A stretch of 64,000 nt of DNA from Diphasiastrum complanatum (lineage: Eukaryota; Streptophyta; Lycopodiopsida; Lycopodiales; Lycopodiaceae): contig CM055099.1 in assembly GCA_029204225.1 (NCBI GenBank), positions 60,609,919-60,673,918 on the forward strand. The letters run 5' to 3'. Positions 37,335 through 49,600 of the stretch are shown here, piece after piece (positions within the stretch are counted from its first letter, which is position 1; every line of letters starts with the position of its first letter). The notes beneath the pieces were generated by a model, which saw only the letters and a list, made by a program, of their open reading frames with translations, was not told the origin of the DNA and made no database searches. The position numbers and the translations under genes are program-made.

Positions 37335-37572
37335 GCATGCCACAATGTGCTTTCTAGCACGCCTCAAGCTTGGATTGACATTCAAGCACAACAACGAACT
37401 CTTGAAGGATCAAGTGGCATAGAAAGAAAACGCCTTTAAGACCAAGAGGAGCCTTGTGGGTGACATGCATGCCACAATATGCTTTCGAGCACACCTCAAG
37501 CTTGGATTGACATTCAAGCGCAACAACCAAACCAACTTGCATAAAAAGAAAATGCCTTTAAGCCCAAGAGGA
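37335..37572 (+). repeat. Two-unit tandem repeat
   Basis: GCATGCCACAATRTGCTTTC, CCTCAAGCTTGGATTGACAT and GCCTTTAAGMCCAAGAGGAG occur in the same order in both units, about 125 bp apart. The 62-codon minus-strand frame through it simply shows this duplication. Confidence 0.85.
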
Positions 37573-37813
37573 GTAATTTTTAGTGACTAGTGTAGTGGGT
37601 TTCTTTCCTTGCCTATCCTCAATCCAAGATCTAATCAATCTAGCATCAAGGAGATGAAGTTAGTTGTCACGTGTAGGTTCGTTCCCATGAGAGCGATAGT
37701 ATAGTTTAGATTTTAACATAAATGGAGGATCTAACACTAACATCCATTAACACTAAGCATTAACACTACATCCATTAACCCTAAATCCACAATAATGATA
37801 GGAACTTACTCTT

Positions 37814-37940
<127 letters not shown>

Positions 37941-38062
37941 AAGCATAAAAAATAGCAATCCCAATAATGATCAAATCCAACAATTAGTAAAATCCAAAGA
38001 AAGCATGAGAGATGGAGGAAAAGAGAGGAGGAGCAAGGACATTCATCAATCCATTTCTAAAG

Positions 38063-38956
38063 GGAACCAATCTGCTTTATTGAAATGAGGAAATGAACAT
38101 CAGAAGCAACTCGAGTTGGTCCCTTTATATAGTAGAGAGGAGGACCCTAACCTCTGAATCCTATTGGTCCAATCTTGCCTCTCTTTTTATTCAAATTTAA
38201 AAAAGTGTGGGAACCATCAAAATTGGAGGGAAACCCAACTTGACATTTAGGCTCTGCGACATTAAAAGTCCTGCAAAAAGGCCTGAAGTCCTTTTATTAA
38301 CTTCTAACTAATCAATCAAATAACTATGTGATCATTGGGTTGGACTTACACACGCAGGGTGCCAAATCCCTCTCACTTATTAACTAGGGTTAGGGTTGCC
38401 TTGGGATCCGCAAACCCTCCAACACTAGCCTCTAGGAAAGACAACAAGCATGCAGACACCCTCGCATGCTTGAATCTCGCCATGTCCAAAAGTTAGTCCA
38501 TCTTTCAAATTTGAGTTCGTTCACAATGCCACATGGAAAATTCTATAACAACTAACTAGCCTTTCCTTCTACAAGACCGGTGCTATTGTAATTAGTTGAT
38601 TGGTGACCCTTTATTACTATGAAATGGTGAGCATGTGGCCATGGTCCAATACCCACTAGAAATTACTTGTTAAGGGGATTTTGGGTAAAAGCATATGAGA
38701 TTGTTACATAGTGGATTCCTACCCTATAAGATAAGCCAATGTTTTTTTTAATTCTAAGCTAATATGCTACATCATGTGTCATTGCACACTTACATTAATA
38801 CATGTGATTTTTCTTACAATTCAACATCTTTTTCATGTAGCTTTAAATCATTGATTAACAGTTTTAAAGCCCAAACCAAGTCAAAGAATGCCAATTCATC
38901 CCATGCCCAATTCCACTTGGTTTCATTGCATTTTATGGCCTCACTTTTCACTCTTG

Positions 38957-39032
<76 letters not shown>

Positions 39033-41379
39033 AAATATGTTGATTATATTTGAAAAATTGGTTCATCCTTTTCATAAGGCAATCGATTCTCCAAATATAT
39101 TTCCACTAGCTCATCCTATCATAAATTGACCTTCTCACATAACTATTATGCATTCGAGGATTTGCGTGAGTTTAGGAAACCCGTCTACATTTGTGCTAAA
39201 TATTTTGCACTTATTTAGGCTATAAGAGAATGCATAATCCAAATAACCAATTTTTTGAGGCTATAGGTGAATGTAGTATCCAAGAGACCTTCATGCAATA
39301 GGCTAGTTTCTTTCCATATTGTGTTGTTCTTTTCATTTGCAAGGCACATTTGGAAGGGAGGCATATCTAGAAATATTCAAAGGCCCAAAGCCATAACAAG
39401 GGCCAAAGCCAACATAGATTATGTCATGCCCATGCATAGATGGAGATTCAAGCTTGGGTCATTCCTACAGGAACTATTTTTGTGTATCTCAATTATGAAG
39501 GAGAACTTTGGAAGTTTTCTCTTGTGGCAATACCACTCACAATCCTTGGATTAAAACCTTGGGATACGGAGGTGACAAGCAACATTATTATATACCATGA
39601 TAACATCATTGTTGTTAAAATTGGCCATTTTTATGGCCACTTTGATAAGTTCACCTAGATAATCCATTTCCTATACCTTGGAAAATGCAAGATATTAGAT
39701 ACATGACTCAAAGGTCACTTGGATAATCCATTCCCCTCATGCTCGAGCCTCAAAAAATGCAAGATATAAGACGTGAGAGATTATGATGGCTTGTTACAAA
39801 TATTGTACATTGTTTGGACAAGGGTGGGGCCCTAACGTTTGTTGTATTGTAATATGGGGTGTCATAACCTAGCTCAAAATAAGAATCAACTATTTTCATC
39901 TAAGGATTCATATACCTTGCCCAAATCCTTGAATGCAAATAGGGGCAGCTATTAGAGTAGGGCCCCATGGGCCGGAGGAGAGCATTGGATATTTCTGGCT
40001 TCAAGAACGATATCTCCTAAAAAAAATATGGCCCCATGAAAAATGCTTTTCAGGAGTTTTCCCAAGATCCGGGGCAGAGCATCTCCTCTCTGATTGCCAA
40101 AAGCACATAATCTACTCATCGAGAAACCTGAGAATTTTTTGAAGAGAGAGCAATAGTCACCCTTTAGGCACATCCTCGCTCCCACCCCATCCAACATTAA
40201 GTATGCTTGAAATTTGCCATGGCCTATGCAAAATCATGGACTCTTCTCCACCAGGGGATGAGGGTGGCTACCTTTGTGCAACATGGGTCAACTTTAAGCA
40301 TACGCTCCTACATCAAATAAGTTTCATGAAAGCATCAAGCGTAGGTCCCACACCCTCTTCTCATCTCCTTTCTAAGTTTGGTTAGAGAAAGCTAACAAGA
40401 AAATCTCACTTTAGTGGGTGGTGATTGGGTAACCACCTTTGCGGCCCTACCCCACCTAACTAGTAACAAAGTCTACGTGCATCGCACTGGCACTACGCTT
40501 GGGGAAAGGAGGCAGATTGCTGGAGTTGGGCGATGTGGGTGAGTGACATGTCAGATCACAATGCACATTACAGGATGTCCGACGATATAGTGCAGTTGTA
40601 CTGTTGTAGAGTCGTAGAAAATGGCACCTGTCCGCACTTTTGTGAGCTTGGGCGCTTCGCTGGATGAGCATTGAGGATTGTTGCAACTTGCGGGGCTCCA
40701 GCAACTGCAGGGACAGGGACAGGATCAGGATTTAGGAAGGTAGTTACTGCTTCCATAGCGGCCAGCGACTCTTTTTAAATGTATTAGGAGTCACAATTAA
40801 CGAATTCAATCTATAGAACGATAGAATCATGCACAGAATTTATTTGTGGGTGACGTGATCCATTCATGTATACTATCTTACCTTTGAAGATTTTGCAGTA
40901 TTTAATACGGTTAAGAAAGGGCTCCATCATCCATCATTCTACGATCCCCATCGTTCCTAATGTGACACACTTACCGATGGCATGTCGCCCATGTGGCACA
41001 GCAGGTTGCACTGTGCAGTGTGCACAACGCAGAACAAGATAAGGCCAGCAGAGAATGGGTCCAGACTCCAGCGCAAATGCTCTTCATTTCGTTTCAATCC
41101 AACCTACATCCTTAACGGAAGACGAGAGGAAAAATAATATTGTAAAATTTTTGCTAAAATAATTTGCATCAAAATAAAAAGATCAAATACAGACGGAAAG
41201 TTTTGTTGTTTGGGGGAGGGGAGTGAGGGCCTTCCTTGTCGGGAGGGTTGGGAGTACCCTTGTCCGAGGGCAGGCTCCGACCAGCAAGGAAGGCCCGAGG
41301 GCTTCGGGCCTTCTCCTACGTAATGCGATTGTGCGAAGGTTTTTTTTTTTTTTTTTTTTTTTTCCTTTCTTGGCCGTAC
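38063..41379. other. Spacer with a GA tract, no confident gene
   Basis: Mostly AT-rich spacer. (GA)34 at 38960-39028. A minus-strand frame at 40568-40756 starts MEAVTTFLNPDPVPVPAVAG and contains CAG|GTGCCA, so it could be a first exon, but no further exons were found and I do not call it. An 11-bp inverted repeat (GGCCTTCCTTG, 41228, with CAAGGAAGGCC, 41284) and a T tract (41340-41363) precede the second LTR element. Confidence 0.4.
38960..39028 (+). repeat. (GA)34 microsatellite
   Basis: Pure dinucleotide run. Confidence 0.97.
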
Positions 41380-41384
41380 GGTAC
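41380..41384. repeat. Target-site duplication, left copy (GGTAC)
   Basis: GGTAC precedes the 5' LTR of copy 2 and recurs at 46639-46643 after its 3' LTR. It differs from the TTGGC of copy 1, proving separate integration events. Confidence 0.95.
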
Positions 41385-42304
41385 TGTTGTAAAGCTGACT
41401 TGGGTGCACCCAGCGTGCCCTGTAAGACTCAAAGGGGTGACACTCCCTAAGGTCCCAGAGCAAGTTAGAATGTCAAGGACTGAGCCTCCGACCTGTGGTG
41501 AGCCAGTCAAGTAGTCACAAAGTCATGAGCTAGCTCTGGAGCTCGAGTCATGGCCTAGTCAGGAAAGCAGGTTGATTCGGCCGCCGGGACGGCTCCCGGG
41601 ACCCATGTCCGGGAGCCAGACTGATTCTGCCAGGCTTGCCAGGCTTAATCAGCAAAATAAAAACTAAGTCCTAAAAAGCGTGCTTTACCAGAAAGCACTA
41701 TGTTTCAAACCAGAGGGGGTGCGCCGAATCACAGCAGAACTATAGGGGGAGTCCGGCAGACAGAAACTTGGGCGGCTCAACCAGCGCCAGGAATCCAGTC
41801 GCCAGGTCTCAGCTCCCTCTACCAGCACGAGCCAGGCACAATGCCCAGCACGTGTTGGTGGCCCCGAGACCGGTCAGTCTATGTATGAATGTAACCTCTT
41901 CCAAATCTAATAAAGTTGATCCTTGGGGATGATTACCATTTCGGTTTCGCCTCCGGGACTGGTCCAAGTGGAAGGACCCTTACTACAACCTTTTTGCGTC
42001 GCTGGCGCCTAAGGGTCCCTGTCATCGACATGGGGCTTGCCGCTATGCCAATTGGTCAGTTTGGCGACCACTATGCCTTGGGTTTCATGTGTGGCTTGTC
42101 TTTGCCTTTGGTTACCTTTTGGGGACGGATTCTGAGTTGGCTTTCGGGTTGGTTGGGATTCCAGTTTTCTTAAGTCTGAATGGTTAAGCTTGTTACGATT
42201 CTGAGTTGGCTTTTACGTAAGTGCGAGATGGATGAATGTTAGACTTAAGCGCGTGTTGGGGAAACCGCTCAAGTCCCAGCGCCCTTTGAGGCGCCGGCGC
42301 AACA
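41385..42304 (+). repeat. 5' LTR, copy 2
   Basis: 920 bp, TGTTG...CAACA, same sequence as the three other full-length LTRs of the family in this window as far as can be seen. Confidence 0.95.
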
Positions 42305-42306
42305 TG

Positions 42307-42318
42307 TGGTATCAGAGC
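42307..42318 (+). other. Primer-binding site, copy 2
   Basis: TGGTATCAGAGC, as in copy 1. Confidence 0.95.
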
Positions 42319-42389
42319 CGACTAGCCGGTCAGCTACGCAAGTCTCACAGGGATGGCCACGTTTTTGGGATTTGTCAGGACAACCGTTG

Positions 42390-42789
42390 CGCAAGGTGCT
42401 GCCCACAGTGTAAGCACGGGTGCGTCCACGGTCGGGGTGGTCGGCAGAACGGGGGACTTGATGAGTCAAAGTGCTGCCCTCGAGGTGTAAGCACGGTCAG
42501 TTCTCGCGGTTCGGGCCTGGCGCTGTCTGCACGTAGGACGGATGAGGCAAAGTGCTGCCTAGGTAGGTGAAAGCACGGTCTGTACCTTGTGGGGTGCGGG
42601 GCGACATATTCGAACTGTACGGGTTAACCATTGATACAGAGATGCTGCTCGAATTCGGGTGTAAAGCACGGGTGGTTAGCTGCCGGTGCGGGATAGCTGC
42701 CGATCGTTTAGCTATAAGGGCTATCGACCAAAAAGTGGTGGGGCGTGACTGAGGCAATGTGCTGCTTAATGGTGAAAGCACGGATGGTT
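42390..42789 (+). repeat. Array of five leader stem-loops, copy 2
   Basis: Same five GTGCTGC...AAGCACGG modules as at 15131-15530. Because the two copies appear identical, this one adds no independent evidence of conservation. Confidence 0.75.
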
Positions 42790-43137
42790 GGATGGATGTT
42801 TCCCCGTGGGCTAATTCTGTGATAGATTTGTGTGGGCGCGGCTAGGCAAAGGTCCTACGTCCGGTCTCAGGGGGGGTTTGTGGCTTGAGAGGGATCCTCT
42901 ATGTTTGCTTTGGTTGGTATGTTCCGTTTGTCGTGTGCTTGCTTGGACACAAATGACCTGGTTCCTACTTGGCTCTCAGGTGATGTGGGCGTGCTAAGTT
43001 TGAGGAAGGGATATTTTCATTGAAGCTGATTTAATAAAGAAGAAAAGAGAGCTGTGGGGCCCGGCTGACAGAAGGGAGAGCTTCAAATATAAAAAGGATT
43101 GAGGCGATAATCTGTTGGAAGTACACCTCTGACTATA

Positions 43138-45351
43138 ATGGAGGACCATCTTGAAGAGTTACGAGCACTGACGGACGGAGAAGAGCTGACTCGAGAATAC
43201 AGCTCTCGCATGCATCGAGATGGCACCAGGTCCAAGTCGAGAAAGAAAGAGCGTATGCACTCCACAGTGGCGCCCCTCCATGAAGAGATGGGTGGCCCTT
43301 CTGAACCTACACCAAGAGATGAACCCTTGCCAGAGGCACAACAGGACCTCTTTGAAGTGAAGATGCGGCAATACTTATCAAGCGCAATGACGGCTATGCT
43401 TAGCGAGGTGAAGAAGGATAGAGAAACCGAAAGGAAAGAATGGCAAACATCCTTGCGAGCCATGAATCTTACCCAAATTAACCTTGCTAGAGAAATGAGA
43501 GACGGGCTAACACAGCTCGAAGCCAGGTTTGAAGAGTTGGAAGCAACTAGGGAGAATGCAGTGGCGCCTCCTCCACAGATACCAAGAGAACCACGAGCGC
43601 GAACCACGGAGGGCCCAAGAAAGACTGCCAAAGTGAAAGCACCACCTACTTTCAAAGGAGAGCGTGATATTCGAGTTGTGGAAGATTGGTTGTTTCACAT
43701 GGACCATTACTTCCGTCTAATGAACACTCCTGAGGAAGAAAGAACTGACTTGGCATTAGCATATTTTGAGGGCTACACTACAAATTGGTACCGGATGGCA
43801 GGAATGCATTTTCAAACATGGGACGCATTCAAAGCCGCGTTACGAGAGGAGTTCATACCGAAGGATTCACACATGAGATTGAGGACAGAATTATCGGGGC
43901 TCAAACAGAAAGGGTCATTGCGAGAGTACCTCAATAGATTCAGACAGAGTGTATGGGTTATTGAAGATATGTCCGAGGCGGACAAAACTCATTACCTATT
44001 GTCTGGAATGCAATCCTGGACCCGACGTGCGATAGACAGCTACATGCCCCATGATTTCAATTCAACTATTCGAGCGGCTGAAATGGTTTGTGATTATGAG
44101 AGCACATTGGCACCAGCTGCTCCCGCAACCTCAACAAGAGTATTTAGTGGATCCAGACCGAGTCCGAGCTTCTTTTCAAGAGGGGACTCAGCTCCAAATG
44201 GCAACCAAGCCTCGAGTAGCGTGAATAAATTCCCAACAAAAACAGGGTTTGGCAACCAAGGCAACAATGGAGGGAACATGTTCCAGAGAAGAAACAATGT
44301 TGGATCTTCGACTAGTCACAGCAACAGCTCACCAACAGTGGGCAGTTCCATGCGTTGCTTCAACTGTCATCAGCAAGGTCACTCTTGGAGATCATGCCCC
44401 AAACCATTGAATAAGCAAATCATGGCTGCCATTGAAGGATTTGATAGGATGGAGAGAGAGGCATTTGATCAAGAAGATGGTGAACAAGATGATGAAGAGG
44501 ACCCAGAAACGGATTTGACGGAGTCTGACCTGAATGCCTTGCAACAGATAGGGGCACTTGCGGCTTATCGTGAACATCTTATGGCGACTCCTGCGAGAGG
44601 ATCCAAGTTATTGTACCTGAAAGGCTGTATTCAAGGCAGGATCATTTACTTCATGGTAGACCTGGGGGCGTCTCATAACTACTTGTCAGAAAAACTGACA
44701 GGAGAATTGGACATCCAATGTGAAGAAAATGTGACTCCTATTTGTGTGGAGACCGCGAAAGGTACAATGACCACTTGTAGATTGGCAACCAACTTACCAA
44801 TCTCTCTGGGAGCCTGGAAGAATCGACTAACGTTCACAATCTTGAAGATGGATGCCTTCGACGCTATTTTGGGATTAAGTTGGTTTAACGAACATGTGGT
44901 GGCCTTCTTGGCAAAAGGGGTTAACCTTGTGTTATTATATAATGGCAGGAGACCTTGTGTCGTCAGAGCTGTGCCAGGGGACCAACTAGAAAAGAACGAC
45001 ACAAATGAACCTGAGCCAACCATTCCTCCCAATCTCATTCACCTATTTAACGAAGGACAACCAACAGTGACAGACCAGCTGGCACGGGAACAAATGGAGC
45101 CAAAATTGCCTATAGTCTCTACACCAAAGGTGAATTCAAGTGCCGATGCAGAGCTCAAGGAGCTCACCTTGTGTGACCAAGCGAAAACTCATCTTCTTAA
45201 TGAAAGACATCCAACAGTGACAAACCAGTTGACGCGAGGTCAAATGGAGCCAACATTGCCTGCAGTTTCTACGTCAAAGGTGAATCTAAGTGCCGATGCA
45301 GAGCTCAAGGAGCTCAACCTGGACGACCAAACGAAATATCTAAAGTCCTAG
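43138..45351 (+). CDS. Gypsy-type Gag-protease polyprotein, copy 2
   Basis: 737 codons with the same product as the frame at 15879-18092: capsid-like domain, CCHC knuckle (C407-C420), protease-like domain with D-L-G in place of D-S/T-G, and a C-terminal pair of 50-residue repeats. Both copies being intact means either could supply Gag, while RT and integrase must come from elsewhere. It starts at the first ATG after the leader stem-loops. Confidence 0.93.
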   Translation: MEDHLEELRALTDGEELTREYSSRMHRDGTRSKSRKKERMHSTVAPLHEEMGGPSEPTPRDEPLPEAQQDLFEVKMRQYLSSAMTAMLSEVKKDRETERKEWQTSLRAMNLTQINLAREMRDGLTQLEARFEELEATRENAVAPPPQIPREPRARTTEGPRKTAKVKAPPTFKGERDIRVVEDWLFHMDHYFRLMNTPEEERTDLALAYFEGYTTNWYRMAGMHFQTWDAFKAALREEFIPKDSHMRLRTELSGLKQKGSLREYLNRFRQSVWVIEDMSEADKTHYLLSGMQSWTRRAIDSYMPHDFNSTIRAAEMVCDYESTLAPAAPATSTRVFSGSRPSPSFFSRGDSAPNGNQASSSVNKFPTKTGFGNQGNNGGNMFQRRNNVGSSTSHSNSSPTVGSSMRCFNCHQQGHSWRSCPKPLNKQIMAAIEGFDRMEREAFDQEDGEQDDEEDPETDLTESDLNALQQIGALAAYREHLMATPARGSKLLYLKGCIQGRIIYFMVDLGASHNYLSEKLTGELDIQCEENVTPICVETAKGTMTTCRLATNLPISLGAWKNRLTFTILKMDAFDAILGLSWFNEHVVAFLAKGVNLVLLYNGRRPCVVRAVPGDQLEKNDTNEPEPTIPPNLIHLFNEGQPTVTDQLAREQMEPKLPIVSTPKVNSSADAELKELTLCDQAKTHLLNERHPTVTNQLTRGQMEPTLPAVSTSKVNLSADAELKELNLDDQTKYLKS

Positions 45352-45718
45352 GGGACTCATCCAGATGTGCGACCACAACGACATATCTGAGGCTTAAGGG
45401 AGCCGTGAGTACCTTTTTCTTTCATGCTAATAAAGTAAGCCGCATTTCTCATTGAGGAGTGAGCTTCAGTTTGATGTCTAAGTGCAGCAGCTTCACACAG
45501 GTTTTACGTAAGTGAACTAGATCCACACTTTTCCTGTGCTGGGTGTAAAACACAATATCATTACTCTGCTTTACAGTTGGTTTTCTTTGGCCGGTGAATC
45601 AAGCCCGTGCCCTTGTATATGTGACTAAAGTCTGGCCGGTGAATTAAGCCCGTGCCATGAGTCTTAGGTTCTAGTTTGGCCCTGATGAGGACATCAGCTT
45701 TCTCAAACGAGGGGAGGA
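45352..45718 (+). other. 3' untranslated part of element copy 2, with polypurine tract
   Basis: As in copy 1; purine tract AGGGGAGGA at 45710-45718. Confidence 0.85.
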
Positions 45719-46638
45719 TGTTGTAAAGCTGACTTGGGTGCACCCAGCGTGCCCTGTAAGACTCAAAGGGGTGACACTCCCTAAGGTCCCAGAGCAAGTT
45801 AGAATGTCAAGGACTGAGCCTCCGACCTGTGGTGAGCCAGTCAAGTAGTCACAAAGTCATGAGCTAGCTCTGGAGCTCGAGTCATGGCCTAGTCAGGAAA
45901 GCAGGTTGATTCGGCCGCCGGGACGGCTCCCGGGACCCATGTCCGGGAGCCAGACTGATTCTGCCAGGCTTGCCAGGCTTAATCAGCAAAATAAAAACTA
46001 AGTCCTAAAAAGCGTGCTTTACCAGAAAGCACTATGTTTCAAACCAGAGGGGGTGCGCCGAATCACAGCAGAACTATAGGGGGAGTCCGGCAGACAGAAA
46101 CTTGGGCGGCTCAACCAGCGCCAGGAATCCAGTCGCCAGGTCTCAGCTCCCTCTACCAGCACGAGCCAGGCACAATGCCCAGCACGTGTTGGTGGCCCCG
46201 AGACCGGTCAGTCTATGTATGAATGTAACCTCTTCCAAATCTAATAAAGTTGATCCTTGGGGATGATTACCATTTCGGTTTCGCCTCCGGGACTGGTCCA
46301 AGTGGAAGGACCCTTACTACAACCTTTTTGCGTCGCTGGCGCCTAAGGGTCCCTGTCATCGACATGGGGCTTGCCGCTATGCCAATTGGTCAGTTTGGCG
46401 ACCACTATGCCTTGGGTTTCATGTGTGGCTTGTCTTTGCCTTTGGTTACCTTTTGGGGACGGATTCTGAGTTGGCTTTCGGGTTGGTTGGGATTCCAGTT
46501 TTCTTAAGTCTGAATGGTTAAGCTTGTTACGATTCTGAGTTGGCTTTTACGTAAGTGCGAGATGGATGAATGTTAGACTTAAGCGCGTGTTGGGGAAACC
46601 GCTCAAGTCCCAGCGCCCTTTGAGGCGCCGGCGCAACA
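45719..46638 (+). repeat. 3' LTR, copy 2
   Basis: 920 bp, followed by TSD GGTAC (46639-46643). Confidence 0.95.
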
Positions 46639-46643
46639 GGTAC

Positions 46644-49600
46644 GGCCGTACACGTGGACCAGTTTTTTTTTTTTTTTTTCAACTTTTTGTCATTTTTTTT
46701 CTAGCAAATTTTTTTACGTTTGTGGTGGAATGTGGATGTGGACAGCCAATGACGGGCTACCACATAGCACATGCACATTCCACCGGAGAGAGGAGAGAGA
46801 ACGTGCATTTCACCGAAGAGAGAAGAAAGAAAGTGAATTCCATCGAAAAGAGGAGAAAGAATGATAGATTCCTTGGAGAGAGAAAATTGGATGGACATTA
46901 TGCTCATGGAATTGGTCCCAAAATAACAAGGACACATGAGCACAAGGCATTACGTATGGTGGAAGGCACTCTTGAGAGTCTTTTGTGCCTTGCATAAAGA
47001 CCAAATACCAAGGGAAAGTTTAGTATGGTGGAAGCCCGTCCAAGAGCCTTATGTGCATGGAGGGACCTTGCAAAAGACCTCGGGACTTTCACGACGTAAT
47101 GCCAGGTGAGAAGGTGGAAAGAGAATACACATTTTGGAGAAAGAATGCACATTTTGGAGATACACTGACAGATGTCGGGGGAGAGAGAAAGGTGGCCTCC
47201 AAAATACACACAAAACCTTAGCACTTGGCATTACTTATACGAATTCATCTGCATCTAAAAGGAAAAGTTATTTGGGCGGTTTGCCCTCCCAAACCGTTTT
47301 GCCGAAAAAGGGTGGAGTAGCCCGAGGTGCAAAACGGTCAAGGAGGACCTTCCTGGGTGGAAAAACATTTTTTAAATCCTTTTATTAGTCATAATTTTAC
47401 ATGTACCTTCCGAACGAAAATTGCACTTAAGAAAAGGTAACAGAAATTTATATGCACTTTCGCGCATATGAAAGGTGCATGTAAATTTTTTTGAGCATAA
47501 AAGGGAGTCGCATGGATTCTGCTCAGGCAGACGTCTCCCTTTTCTTCGTAGAAAAAAACTGATTTTAGGATCTAAAATTTACTTGCCCATAAAGACCTTT
47601 AAAGGTTATATGAATTTTGATTGATTCCATAGATGGTTTCATCACCTAAAATCAATTTTTAATGTTTTTTGAAGGAAACTTAGTGGCCTTCTCAAGCGGA
47701 ATTGAATGTGTGCAACATTTTTTAATATTATTTAATCACACTGAACTTTCGACAAAATTTGCCCTTACTTTCACTTTTCTTTGTAATTTTCTATTTTCAA
47801 AAGAAAAAAGAAAATTTTATCTTGGGAAAGATTAGCCTCCTTGGCCCTTTCTTTTCACATTAATGCCCTTGGCCAAAGGACCTCGAGGTGAAAGGGCCTC
47901 GAAGGGTGACCTCCCTCCTTGCCTTCATAATTTTTTTGTCTTGGCCTTTATACAAGGAATGATGTTTTTAATGAGTGTTACATGTGGCCAGAATTATTTT
48001 AAGAGTGACATGAGGCACATGTCAACTTTTGAAATAATCCTTACCACATGTAAAGGTCTCATAGAGTCCATTTCCGAATACATTATGGTCTCGAGTGGCT
48101 TTCTTGCGTTAAATGAGGATGATTACATGGCAAGAATTGCCCAAAGTTCACATGAGCTGCCCAACAAGTGCCTTCAAGCCACTTCACACTTGAAATTGCT
48201 TGCATAAGGTGCTTTTAAGCTGGTTTACAACCAGAATGGTTGTTTAAATAATCACTCTAAATCGTATGGCGATGGACCGCCAAGCAAGGGCCCATTCTAC
48301 TTGCCCTTAAATCTCAACTCGCCTTACCACCAGTGCTCACCAAAATTCATGGGCAAGATCCTCACTAAAGAGAATGGATTTTGCCTAACACATTTCATAG
48401 TACATAAAACTCTCAAATCTAAAAAAAGATTTACGGGTGAAATTAGTGCCCAAAAATTAGTTTATGTGTTTTGTAAATTCAAAATTTATGGCTCTTGTTT
48501 TTGCACATTTTGTTAATAAAAATATGCAAATGTTAAAAGTAAGGGTGACTCAAAATTAACTTTAGAATGGTGAGCTTGTCATTATTCATTGATTAAAATA
48601 ACCCAAAAGGACATGCAAGGCTTTACTATTGCACTAAGATGGCCCAATGTTTCATAGGAGGTGGGCAACGAAGGACATATCTTTGGGCATGGGAGAAGCG
48701 CATGGCATCTCAGCTTTCTCCATGGCAGCTCGATGGCCATTGTATTTTCTCTCTTTTTGAAGCTTTGTTGTGTTGGATTGTGACGAAGAGTTATAGAATG
48801 TCCTCGTGATGAAGAGAAGAGGATTTGGCAAATGTGACTGGGCCATCTCACTTTTTGGGGTTTTAGAACCCTAAAACTTATGGTGAATTTTTTTTTCTAA
48901 CATGTTATAAAGAGAGATCTCTAGAACATTGAGATAGGATGTTAGAGTGAGAGATTCACAAATTGTGACACATTCATCTTAAAAGAGTTAGGTAACACAA
49001 AATATCGTAATTTAAAGTACGATTAATTTAAGATTGAGGCATGGGGATAAATCAATAGAGGTATGGTGAAATGTCTATATATTTTTAATCATCTTGACAT
49101 ATCGGGGGGCCTCCGAGGGCGTTCCACCCACGAGACACAATTTTTTTCACTTTTTTTTAGCTTTAATTTTTTTTTAACACGCACCTTCTGGCGGAAGGTG
49201 CATGTAATAAAACGATAAATTTTTTTATGTGCACGTTTCGGCAACCAGAAGATGCATGTAAACTCATTTCTACAGATTATGTTGTGGTAGCCATCACCAT
49301 TTCTTCATTAAAAAGTTAAAAATGAGATTACAATTGATTTTAGTATATATAGATTCATTTCGCATTCTAGTTTCAACTTTGTATAAAAATATGCAATAAA
49401 GCACACAAAGCTAAAAAGAAAAAATAGTTGAGGTCTGGGAATCCTATTGATCATGGGTCAAAAACCAGTATTAATAATTTGTCCTGAATTGCAAAAAGTA
49501 TATGCAACGAGTTTATGAGGAATTGAGATCAACAATGCATAGATCATGAATTATCTTCAAATGTGCTTAGCATGCAAGGTAATTAAGTTATATGCAATGC

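Larger units (their letters stand above)
41385..46638 (+). mobile_element. Young non-autonomous Gypsy-type LTR element, copy 2
   Basis: 5,254 bp, every landmark offset from copy 1 by exactly 27,259 bp, and no sequence difference noticed. LTRs at 41385-42304 and 45719-46638. Inserted in the same orientation as copy 1 into a locally palindromic target (GGCCGTACGGTACGGCCGTAC spans the site once one TSD copy is removed). Confidence 0.95.

Noticed and set aside
40568-40756. Possible first exon (MEAVTTFLNPDPVP...) on the minus strand
   Set aside because: No further exons could be found; too short to call.
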